Below are positions 1-5,752 of a stretch of 12,513 nucleotides of DNA, piece by piece. Position numbers and translations under genes: made by a program. Position 1 is the stretch's first letter, and each line of letters begins with the position of its first letter. The notes below the pieces were generated by a model. That model was not told the DNA's origin. It saw nothing but the letters and a program-made list of their open reading frames with translations, and did not search any database. The stretch covers positions 1 to 12,513 of the forward strand of contig JBFGNS010000124.1 of NCBI GenBank assembly GCA_041574955.1, read 5' to 3'. This stretch comes from CALZJC01 sp041574955 (GTDB taxonomy: Bacteria > Acidobacteriota > Thermoanaerobaculia > Multivoradales > JAHEKO01).

Positions 1-46
1 AGCTGCCCTGGGCCTCGATCCGGAACCACCGTTCCAGCACGCTCAC
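1..46 (-). CDS. N-terminus of NCS2/AzgA-like purine permease (partial)
   Basis: The reverse strand from 46 reads GTG and then encodes MSVLERWFRIEAQGS before leaving the window. This resembles the N-terminus of AzgA-type NCS2 purine (adenine, guanine, hypoxanthine) permeases, which often begin MLERxFKLxxxGTxxRTE just before the first membrane helix. Only 15 codons are visible, so no membrane segment or transport motif can be checked and the call rests on that short match. A second GTG at position 40 is an alternative start. No SD lies at normal distance from 46; a GGAGG at 62-66 is too far, and a TATAAT lies between. Confidence 0.5.
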   Translation of the reverse strand, partial: MSVLERWFRIEAQGS

Positions 47-66
47 GGAGTGGCGATTATACCTCC
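47..66 (-). promoter_or_regulatory. -10 box TATAAT upstream of the permease start
   Basis: The minus strand has a perfect TATAAT at 61-56, only 9 nt before the GTG at 46. Transcription would then start at or just before the start codon, giving a leaderless or nearly leaderless mRNA. No good -35 box is visible about 17 nt upstream, where the bases are GC-rich. The overlapping GGAGG at 62-66 would lie outside such a transcript. Confidence 0.4.
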
Positions 67-193
67 GGCGCCGGGCGTCGGCGGTGAGGGGGCTTGAGGC
101 TTCGGGCCGGGTGCGCTGGCCGGTCGGGGTCCCGGGGCTGCGCTCCAAAGGCGAGGGTGATGTCGCTCCGCCCCGGGCCCCACCCGGCGGGCG

Positions 194-242
194 CACCCTC
201 CGGGGGTGGCTGCTTCGCAGCTGTCCCTTCGAGGGGTGCCCC
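194..242. repeat. Cluster of short inverted repeats
   Basis: Three stem-loops stand back to back: CACCC (194-198) with GGGTG (204-208); GCTGC (209-213) with GCAGC (217-221) around a TTC loop; and CCCT (225-228) with AGGG (232-235) around TCG. The GGGG at 233-236 could instead pair with CCCC at 239-242. Stems are short, so this may be an intergenic palindromic repeat unit or simply GC-rich sequence. No poly-T follows, so it is not a canonical terminator. Confidence 0.4.
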
Positions 243-297
243 TCTTTCTCGGTGGTGCAAGGGGACCGAAGTCCGACGCCGGGGCTCGAGGCGGGCT

Positions 298-330
298 TTC
301 ATCCTGAGCGCAGCGAAGGACCTCAGCACC
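298..330. repeat. HPERSEGPQ-type dispersed intergenic element
   Basis: The core CATCCTGAGCGCAGCGAAGG starts at 300 and continues into ACCTCAGC. On the plus strand it translates as FHPERSEGPQ, a string that often appears in spurious translated ORFs from intergenic repeats of GC-rich environmental bacteria. It contains two AGCG direct repeats flanked by TCCT and AGGA. Only one copy is present here, so its repeat status comes from general knowledge and not from this window. Confidence 0.5.
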
Positions 331-454
331 AACCCCGGCATGCGCACACCGGCTCGCTCACCGCCGGAACCGCCAGGAGCGACTGGCCGGCTCGTCTGCT
401 ACTGTCAGGCCACCTCCTCCCCGGAGACACCAGGACCTACCCGCGGAGCAGCCA

Positions 455-1618
455 GTGCCAGGATCACCACCGCCTCTCGAGCACGACGACATCATCTACC
501 CCTCGGCCGTCGGCTTCGTGCTGGTCCACCTGGCCTGCCTGGGAGCGATCTGGACCGGGGTCACCGGTACCTCGTTGGTGCTGTGCGTCACCTTCTACCT
601 GGTGCGCATGTTCGCCATCACCGCCGGCTTTCACCGCTACTTCTCGCACCGCTCCTACAAGACCGGGCGGGTCTTCCAGTTCCTGCTCGCCTTCGTCGGC
701 CAGACCTCGGCGCAGTCGGGGACGCTGTGGTGGGCCGCCAAGCACCGCGAGCACCACGCCCATTCGGACACGCCCGGCGACGTCCACTCGCCGGTCCACC
801 ACGGCTTCCTGTTCGCCCACCTCGGCTGGATCTTCTACCGCCGGCACGCGAAGGCCGACTACTCGACCGTCCCCGACCTGACCCGCTACCCGGAGCTGGT
901 GTGGCTCGACCGGCAGAAGCTTCTGCCGGCCATCCTGCTGGCCACGCTCTGCCTGGCGATCGACGGCTGGCCCGGGCTGGTGGTGGGGTTCTTCTGGAGC
1001 ACCGCGCTGACCTACCACGGCACCTTCGCCATCAACTCGCTGGCCCATACCTGGGGCAACCAGCGCTACGTCACCGGCGACGACTCGCGCAACAACTGGT
1101 TCCTGGCCCTGATCACCCTCGGCGAGGGCTGGCACAACAACCACCACTACTACCAGTCGTCGACCCGCCAGGGATTCCGCTGGTGGGAGATCGACGTCAC
1201 CTACTACCTGCTCAAGGCGCTGTCGTGGGTGGGCGTGGTGTGGGAGCTGCGCGCGCCGCCGGAGTCGGTCCTGGCCGGCGACAAGCCGCTGCCGCGGCCG
1301 GTGGTGGAGCGGGTCGCCCGCCAGCTCGCCGCCTCCTTCCAGATCGACCAGCTGAGCGCCCAGGCGCGCGAGCTCCTGGCCCGCGAGCGGGACCACCTCG
1401 GCGAGCTGCGCGAGCGCGGCGCGGAAGCGCGCGCCCGGCTCGAGGCGCTCATCGAGGAGCTCCACCTGCCCGAGCTGCCCAGCCTCGAGGAGGTGCGCCG
1501 GCGGGCACAGCGCACCCTGGCGCACACCCCTTCGCTCGACGACATCGTCGAGCGCTGCCGCGAGATCGTGATCGAGACGGTGTGCGAGAACGCCCTGACG
1601 GCGACGGCGCGGGCCTAG
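455..1618 (+). CDS. Membrane fatty acid (acyl-CoA/acyl-lipid) desaturase
   Basis: A 387-residue integral membrane di-iron desaturase of the delta-9 (stearoyl-CoA desaturase/DesC-like) family, which inserts a double bond into a fatty acyl chain. All three His boxes are present: HRYFSH at 60-65, HREHH at 97-101 and HNNHH at 227-231. The conserved NSLAH at 194-198 supplies a further His ligand. Hydrophobic segments lie at roughly 15-35, 40-58, 73-90, 155-170 and 173-190. The start is GTG 455, preceded by GGAG at 445-448 with 6-nt spacing. An unusual charged C-terminal extension (about 280-387) looks helical or coiled-coil. The acyltransferase follows on the same strand 85 bp later, which suggests membrane or storage lipid remodelling. 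Exact substrate and position of desaturation cannot be read from the sequence. Confidence 0.93.
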   Translation: MPGSPPPLEHDDIIYPSAVGFVLVHLACLGAIWTGVTGTSLVLCVTFYLVRMFAITAGFHRYFSHRSYKTGRVFQFLLAFVGQTSAQSGTLWWAAKHREHHAHSDTPGDVHSPVHHGFLFAHLGWIFYRRHAKADYSTVPDLTRYPELVWLDRQKLLPAILLATLCLAIDGWPGLVVGFFWSTALTYHGTFAINSLAHTWGNQRYVTGDDSRNNWFLALITLGEGWHNNHHYYQSSTRQGFRWWEIDVTYYLLKALSWVGVVWELRAPPESVLAGDKPLPRPVVERVARQLAASFQIDQLSAQARELLARERDHLGELRERGAEARARLEALIEELHLPELPSLEEVRRRAQRTLAHTPSLDDIVERCREIVIETVCENALTATARA

Positions 1619-1666
1619 CGCGCTGCCGGCACTCGCGCCGTCAGCGCTCGTGCTAGCGTCTCGGGC

Positions 1667-1683
1667 AGTCTCGCCTCGAGACT
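1667..1683 (+). other. Hairpin in the desaturase-acyltransferase gap
   Basis: A perfect 7-bp stem, AGTCTCG (1667-1673) and CGAGACT (1677-1683), encloses a CCT loop. It lies between the desaturase stop (1618) and the preferred acyltransferase ATG (1704). No T-tract follows, so it could be a weak terminator, an mRNA processing or stability element, or chance. If the upstream GTG at 1650 were the true start, the hairpin would fall inside the gene. Confidence 0.4.
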
Positions 1684-1703
1684 CGGCCGCCGGGTCGGCC
1701 ACG

Positions 1704-2513
1704 ATGACGGAACCCGCGGGCAACAGCCGTTACGACGGACGCCATGTCGGCATGCGGGACCCCGGCTACATCCGCCGGGTGCTGCCGGTCATGGAGTTTG
1801 GCTACCGGTCCTACTTCCGCGTGCAGGAGAGCGGCGTCGAGTGCCTGCCCGCGGCCGGGCCGGCGCTGGTGGTCGGCAACCACAGCGGCGGCATCGTCGC
1901 GCCCGACGTAGCCATGACGATGTACATCTGGCTGCGTGAGCGCGGGCCCGACGTTGCGGCCTACGGCCTGGTCGATCCCAGGATGTTCGCCGACCGCAAG
2001 CTGGCCGAGCACGTCGTGCGCTGCGGCGGCCTGGCAGCCCACCCCAAGGTAGCCATGGAGGCTCTCGAACAGGACGCGGTGGTGCTGGTCTACCCCGGCG
2101 GGGCGCGCGACGCCTACCGGCCCTACTCGCAGCGACACGACATCCAGCTCGGCGGCAACCGGGGGTTCGTCAAGCTGGCGCTGCGCTACGGCGTGCCAAT
2201 CGTGCCGGTGGTGACGGCGGGAGCCCACGAGACCGTGCTCGTCATTGACGACGGCGAGGAGCTGGCTCGCGAGCTGGGCCTCGACGAGCAGCACGGCATC
2301 GACCGCCTGCCGATCTCGCTCGCACTGTTCGGCCTCGAGATCGGCGCCGGCTACCACGTTCCCTACCCGGCCCAGATCCGGATCGCCTTCGGCGACCCGA
2401 TCCATTTCCCCGACCTGCGGCCGAAGCACGCCCGCGACCGGGCGGCGGTCGAGGCGTGCTACCAGCTGGTGCTGCAGCAGATGCGCAGCCTGCTCAACGG
2501 CCTGCTCAGCTGA
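1704..2513 (+). CDS. PlsC-like lysophospholipid/diacylglycerol-type acyltransferase
   Basis: A 269-residue acyltransferase of the glycerolipid (PlsC/LPLAT) superfamily. The catalytic block is VVGNHSGG at 57-63 with Asp at 68, a variant of the NHxxxxD motif with wider spacing. The second block, YPGGARDAYRP at 130-140, replaces the usual FPEG and resembles the PGGARE block of plant and animal DGAT2/MGAT-type enzymes. These enzymes transfer acyl chains to glycerolipids or other hydroxyl acceptors; the acceptor here is unknown. I prefer ATG 1704; an in-frame GTG at 1650 adds 18 low-complexity residues. Neither has a strong SD. The gene follows the desaturase on the same strand and ends 12 bp before the convergent SCP2-like gene. 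Confidence 0.82.
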   Translation: MTEPAGNSRYDGRHVGMRDPGYIRRVLPVMEFGYRSYFRVQESGVECLPAAGPALVVGNHSGGIVAPDVAMTMYIWLRERGPDVAAYGLVDPRMFADRKLAEHVVRCGGLAAHPKVAMEALEQDAVVLVYPGGARDAYRPYSQRHDIQLGGNRGFVKLALRYGVPIVPVVTAGAHETVLVIDDGEELARELGLDEQHGIDRLPISLALFGLEIGAGYHVPYPAQIRIAFGDPIHFPDLRPKHARDRAAVEACYQLVLQQMRSLLNGLLS

Positions 2514-2518
2514 GGCCG
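2498..2518. terminator. Hairpin between convergent genes
   Basis: CGGCCT (2498-2503) pairs with AGGCCG (2513-2518) around a 9-nt loop. It covers the acyltransferase stop (2511-2513) and lies just past the facing gene's stop (2526-2528). It could act as a two-way transcription terminator or mRNA end. No U-tract is present on either strand, so Rho-independent termination would be weak. Confidence 0.4.
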
Positions 2519-2525
2519 CTCGCGC

Positions 2526-2960
2526 TCAGCCGCCCCGCCGGCTCTCGGCGAACCAGCGGAACTCCTCCAGCAGGTGCGGAAAGCCGGGGCTCCGGACGGC
2601 GCCGCGGACGAAGGTCAGCAAGGCCTCGTGGAAACGGGGCAGGCTGGCACGGTCACCGACCACGAACAGATCGCCCGAGCGCACCGCTTCCTCGAGCGTG
2701 AGCTCGGCATCGATCACCCGCAGAATGGTCCGGCAGTCGGTCTCGACGGTGATATCGGGGCGCCGCGGCAGCGCTACGAAGGCGAGCTCGAACGGACGCC
2801 CCGCGATGCCGAGCTCCTCCCCCTCGACCCGGACGACCGCCGAGCGCCCGGCCAGGCTGTTGCACATCTGGTAGTAGGCCTGCGGCAGCTCGCGGCGAAG
2901 CAGCTCGAGCGCGAAGCGGATGAAGCCCGGGACGGTCTGTTCAGGCCGCGAGGAACTCAA
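2526..2960 (-). CDS. SCP2-type sterol/lipid carrier domain protein
   Basis: A 144-residue single-domain protein resembling the SCP2 lipid-binding fold (PF02036), which carries sterols, acyl chains or other hydrophobic ligands in a tunnel. The diagnostic core is ITVETDCRTILRVIDAE at 70-86, followed by LTLEEAVRSGDLFVVGD at 87-103 (beta strand, helix, then the SGxxxVxGD turn). It ends with a helix and an RSPGFPxLL segment. The start is TTG 2960, supported by a strong SD; no other start precedes the core without losing conserved residues. It overlaps the end of the CrtC/AttH-like gene by 20 bp and is the last gene of the central operon. Pairing with an isoprenoid-modifying-type protein and a polyprenyl synthase suggests an isoprenoid or lipid ligand, which is inference. 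Confidence 0.75.
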   Translation of the reverse strand: MSSSRPEQTVPGFIRFALELLRRELPQAYYQMCNSLAGRSAVVRVEGEELGIAGRPFELAFVALPRRPDITVETDCRTILRVIDAELTLEEAVRSGDLFVVGDRASLPRFHEALLTFVRGAVRSPGFPHLLEEFRWFAESRRGG

Positions 2961-3981
2961 AGATGCCTCTTCCCGAAGCGTCGATCCTGCTGCCCCTGAT
3001 GAGGCCCTCGACCCTCACCCGCCCCGCCGCCTCGCTGATCACGGTGGTGCCCAGGTCGGTCTCGTGAGGCACCAGGATCTGGGCGTAGTCGTCCAGCTCC
3101 ACCGTCAGCCGCAGCCGGTCCCCATCCACCGCCGCCGACACCTCGAGCCGCCTGGGCACGTCGCCGCCGGCGGCGGGCACGGCGATCGCCAGCGGGCGCG
3201 GCACACGCAGAGGCCGCCCGTTGTCGACGTAGCCGCTCTGGCCCACGCCGACCTCCCGGCGCGAGAAGATCCGCGCCAGCTGGCTTCCTCGCCACACCGC
3301 CAGGGTGAGCTCCAGTGCGTGGGTGCGCGGCCGGTTGAGCGTGCGGTCGTAGACCAGGCTCCACGGCTCGCCCGCCACCTCGAAGTGGGCGAACCCCCAC
3401 TCCCAGCAGAAGTCGTGACCCCATAGCCAGCGACCCCAGTTGTGGTCGTGGTAGGCGGGAGCGCCGTCGAACTCGTGCAGCCGCCCGCCGCTGATCACCC
3501 GGCCGCTGGCGCTCAGCCGGGGCAGCACGAACCAGTCGATCGAGCCCAGCCCGACTCGCACCTCGCGTCCCAGAGCCAGCGGCATGGTCTGCGGCTCGAG
3601 CGTCGCTTCGACCACCAGCGGCCTCCCCTGGAGCGCCGCCACCAGCGAGAAACGACCGTCGCTGAAACGCAGCCTGTTCTGACCGAGCCGCATCCAGACC
3701 TCGCCGGGCAGCAGCTCGATCTGCCGCTCGGCGATGGTCTCCAGATCGCCTCCCCACTGCCGCTCACGGGCCAGCACAATCACCCGCGCCACCCGGCTCC
3801 CGGGACGCGCCGCCGGCCGCATATCGCCAGCGACGTTGAGGTTGACCACCACGTCCACCTCCGGCGCCATGATGCAGAAGTGGTACCACTCCTTCTGCCA
3901 CCCTCCGCGGGCATCGCCGGGCTGCGGAAACCGCACGCAGTCCCTCGTTTGAATCAGGTGATCGAGCCCGGGAAACGACAC
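2941..3981 (-). CDS. CrtC/AttH-like lipocalin-fold protein (carotenoid hydratase-related)
   Basis: A 346-residue protein of the CrtC/AttH superfamily (two tandem lipocalin-like beta barrels), which includes carotenoid 1,2-hydratase and related isomerases or cyclases of hydrophobic substrates. Visible hallmarks are KEWYHF at 30-35, matching the family's early EWWYxxF block, and AYHDHNWG at 176-183, matching its central DHNWG block. A Trp-rich stretch (WGRWLWGHDFCWEWGF) follows. There is no obvious signal peptide. The longest start is GTG 3981, 11 nt after the preceding stop but without an SD; GTG 3936 has GAGGG 5 nt upstream and still keeps EWYHF, giving 331 residues. The adjacent polyprenyl synthase and SCP2-like genes fit isoprenoid chemistry, but true CrtC activity is not established. 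Confidence 0.78.
   Translation of the reverse strand: MSFPGLDHLIQTRDCVRFPQPGDARGGWQKEWYHFCIMAPEVDVVVNLNVAGDMRPAARPGSRVARVIVLARERQWGGDLETIAERQIELLPGEVWMRLGQNRLRFSDGRFSLVAALQGRPLVVEATLEPQTMPLALGREVRVGLGSIDWFVLPRLSASGRVISGGRLHEFDGAPAYHDHNWGRWLWGHDFCWEWGFAHFEVAGEPWSLVYDRTLNRPRTHALELTLAVWRGSQLARIFSRREVGVGQSGYVDNGRPLRVPRPLAIAVPAAGGDVPRRLEVSAAVDGDRLRLTVELDDYAQILVPHETDLGTTVISEAAGRVRVEGLIRGSRIDASGRGIFEFLAA
2966..2973 (-). promoter_or_regulatory. SD fixing the TTG start of the SCP2-like gene
   Basis: The minus strand reads GGAAGAGG at 2973-2966, then CATCT and TTG at 2960. The 5-nt spacing and strong match to the anti-SD support this rare start codon. The site lies inside the 3' end of the upstream CrtC/AttH-like gene, so the two are probably translationally coupled. 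Confidence 0.7.
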
Positions 3982-3992
3982 GTCGCGCGCGG

Positions 3993-4202
3993 CTAACGCA
4001 ACAGGAGGGCCGGCGGCTCCTGCTCGGCATCGCGCCGCGACGAGCCGCGGGCCGGCGGCGCGGAGCCCGCCGGCTCGGAGTCACCGGCGAGTGGCACCAG
4101 CAGCTCGTGCACCGAGGCCGACAGCGAGTGCAGGCCGAGCACGAACCACAGGAAGTTATTGCGACGTTCGTACTCGGGGATCTGATCGTGCGGCCTGGTC
4201 AT
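3993..4202 (-). CDS. Small hypothetical protein with one hydrophobic segment
   Basis: A 69-residue ORF I do not recognise. It starts at ATG 4202, just after GAGGTAG, and overlaps the upstream gene by 47 bp. Residues 15-39 (from NNFLWFVLGL to LLVPLAG) are hydrophobic and could form a membrane helix or amphipathic anchor. The rest is Pro/Ser/Glu/Arg-rich and probably disordered. The stop lies 11 bp before the CrtC/AttH-like start, so it fits the operon well. The hydrophobic segment and SD argue for a real gene; the long overlap argues some caution. Confidence 0.55.
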   Translation of the reverse strand: MTRPHDQIPEYERRNNFLWFVLGLHSLSASVHELLVPLAGDSEPAGSAPPARGSSRRDAEQEPPALLLR

Positions 4203-4617
4203 CTACCTCGCTCTCGACTCGCAGCATCATGGAGGCGAGCGTGCGCTCGACGTCGGTTTCGGCCAGCGAGCGGGCGAGACTCCGCAGCCACTCCGAAGGC
4301 AGCCGCCGAGACCCGTTGGTCGACGCCGAGCCGTCCGCCACCAACTGATCGAGACCGCACGCCTCCCACAGCAGGCGTCCACGCTCGACCCACCGTGAGC
4401 GCGACAGCTGACGCTCGAGACGGCGGCCGCGGGGAGTCTCGGCGTAGGCGCGGCCTTCCCGAACCAACAGGTCGACGATCGCGGACGCGGCCCGCGGATA
4501 GGCCTGGATCAGCAGCTCGAGGGAGCCCAGCGATCGGCCCAGAAGGTCAGGCTCGCGGATGACCAGTCGCGGAACGGAAGCTTCCTCTCGAGATCGCTGG
4601 CGCGGTACTTTCGGCAT
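4156..4617 (-). CDS. Hypothetical helical protein, operon member F
   Basis: A 153-residue, strongly charged protein I do not recognise. It begins with a basic stretch (PKVPRQRSREE) and is predicted by eye to be mostly alpha-helical, with a central segment LELLIQAYPRAASAIVDLLV at about 33-52 that could be an amphipathic helix, then a basic RRLERQLSRSRW region. There is no signal peptide or clear membrane span. The start ATG 4617 is well supported by GAGGAGGG ending 6 nt upstream, and this SD overlaps the TGA stop of gene E, so translation is probably coupled to E. It ends inside the next small gene. Confidence 0.7.
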   Translation of the reverse strand: MPKVPRQRSREEASVPRLVIREPDLLGRSLGSLELLIQAYPRAASAIVDLLVREGRAYAETPRGRRLERQLSRSRWVERGRLLWEACGLDQLVADGSASTNGSRRLPSEWLRSLARSLAETDVERTLASMMLRVESEVDDQAARSDPRVRTSQ

Positions 4618-4629
4618 CCGCCACCCTCC

Positions 4630-5745
4630 TCACCCTTTGCTCTTCCTCGTCGCGGCGGAGGCCTTCTTGCTCTGCTTCGTGCCCTGCTTGCCGGCCGACT
4701 TCTTCACCGACTTCTTGGCCGCCTTGCCGGCTGACTTCCTGCCCGCCTTCTTCGCTTTGCCGGCGGCCGTTTTCTTGCCCTTGGCCTTCGCCGCCTGCGT
4801 GCCCTTTCCGGCCCCTTTCTTACTGGCCGGCTTCTTCTTCACGGCCTTCTTCACCGCCTTCTTGGCCGACTTCTTCTTGGCCTTCTTGGGCGCCTTCTTG
4901 GCCGACTTCTTGGCCGCCTTCTTCTTCACCTTCTTGGGCGCCCTCTTGGCCGCCTTCTTGGCCGCCTTCTTCTTGGCCTTCTTGGGCGCCTTCTTGGTGG
5001 CTTCTCTGGCCGTCTTCGTCCCCGTCTTGCGCACCGCGCTGGCGGCCGCCGGGCTGGCGCTCGGCGCACGAGCGCCGGCGGAGGCCATCTCGGCCGGGGC
5101 GAGCTCGGCCGTGACGTCGAGATCGAGGATCAGATCCTCGACGCCCCGCACCAGGATGCGTCCGTGACAGGTCTCGCCGGGCTGGAACAGCCCGGTCAGC
5201 AGCTCGAGGAACACCTCGATCGAGCGCTCGTCGCCCGCTTCGACGCGGCAAGCCGTCGGCCGGATCACGAACGGCGCCTGGAAGGTCGAGCCGTCGGACC
5301 GCCGCAAGGGCAGAACGACGGCCGAGATGTCGGTCGGCTCCGAGCGGGTGTTCTGCACGAGGAACGAGCCGCGCACCACCGCCCCCAGCGGACCCCGCAG
5401 CGCCAGGCGCGCATGAGCCTCGCCGGCCCCGTCGCCGCCCTCCGAGTCGTCGTGCGCAATGCGCTGGAAGAACCGCTCGTTGTAAGCGCGGTTGAGCTCG
5501 ATCAGGTTGGCGAAGAAGCTCACCCCCATGGCGGTGAGGGTCCGCACGTACTCGTTGCTCTCGTGCTCCGAGAAGCTCCGGAACTCCTGGCGCACCTCCT
5601 GCTCGTCCAGCTCGCCACGCGCGATCCTCTGCAGCAGGTCGGCGAACTTCTGGTTGTTGCGCACCTGCTCGCGGATGGCGCGCGAGGCCAGCTCCTGGAG
5701 CTGCGAGGCGACGTCGTCGGATCGGGTCTTGGACTCTTCGCTCAT
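4630..5745 (-). CDS. Phasin-like helical + beta domain protein with histone-H1-like tail
   Basis: A 371-residue protein in three parts. Residues 10-98 are helical and phasin-like, with amphipathic stretches such as AMGVSFFANLIELNRAYNERF (72-92). Residues 112-215 look like a small Ig-like beta sandwich (VRGSFLVQN..., then ILVRGVEDLILDLDVTAEL). Residues 239-371 are a Lys/Ala/Pro tail of AKK, APKK and SAKK units resembling histone H1. A phasin domain plus H1-like tail recalls PhaF of Pseudomonas, which links polyhydroxyalkanoate granules to DNA; the middle beta domain is different, and homology to phasins is not established. I prefer ATG 5745, preceded by GAGG with TGGCG spacing and coupled to the polyprenyl synthase stop. 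GTG 5751 is two codons longer. Confidence 0.75.
   Translation of the reverse strand: MSEESKTRSDDVASQLQELASRAIREQVRNNQKFADLLQRIARGELDEQEVRQEFRSFSEHESNEYVRTLTAMGVSFFANLIELNRAYNERFFQRIAHDDSEGGDGAGEAHARLALRGPLGAVVRGSFLVQNTRSEPTDISAVVLPLRRSDGSTFQAPFVIRPTACRVEAGDERSIEVFLELLTGLFQPGETCHGRILVRGVEDLILDLDVTAELAPAEMASAGARAPSASPAAASAVRKTGTKTAREATKKAPKKAKKKAAKKAAKRAPKKVKKKAAKKSAKKAPKKAKKKSAKKAVKKAVKKKPASKKGAGKGTQAAKAKGKKTAAGKAKKAGRKSAGKAAKKSVKKSAGKQGTKQSKKASAATRKSKG
4871..4997 (-). repeat. Direct repeat in the H1-like tail of gene E
   Basis: An identical 31-bp stretch occurs at 4871-4901 and 4967-4997, exactly 96 bp (32 codons) apart. On the minus strand it encodes AKK/APKK-type units. The spacing keeps frame, so recombination or slippage would change tail length in whole codons. 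It is part of a longer low-complexity tract from about 4640 to 5030. Confidence 0.85.
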
Positions 5746-5752
5746 CGCCACC

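Larger units (their letters stand above)
67..454. other. Non-coding intergenic region, hairpin-rich
   Basis: About 390 bp separate the permease start from the desaturase start, and I see no convincing gene. The reading frames that cross it have Arg/Pro/Gly-rich composition typical of GC-rich non-coding frames. It holds three adjacent small stem-loops (194-235) and an HPERSEGPQ-type element (298-330). The last 100 bp should contain the desaturase promoter, but I could not pick a convincing -35/-10 pair. Confidence 0.6.

Noticed and set aside
94..1656. Long plus-strand ORF of 520 codons overlapping the desaturase
   Set aside because: Arg/Pro/Gly/Ala-rich composition without motifs. The desaturase frame carries all three His boxes and an SD.
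464..1723. Long minus-strand ORF opposite the desaturase
   Set aside because: Val/Gly/Asp/Arg-rich mirror of a GC-rich gene with no recognisable domain.
4840..5010. Regularly spaced repeats as a CRISPR array
   Set aside because: Repeats are low-complexity, in frame, without unique spacers, and encode Lys/Ala units.
4559..5167. Plus-strand ORF with many Phe/Leu/Ala stretches that looks like a membrane protein
   Set aside because: It is the antisense of the Lys/Ala tail of gene E: AAG Lys codons read as CTT or TTC on the other strand. The minus-strand gene has an SD and a coherent domain layout.
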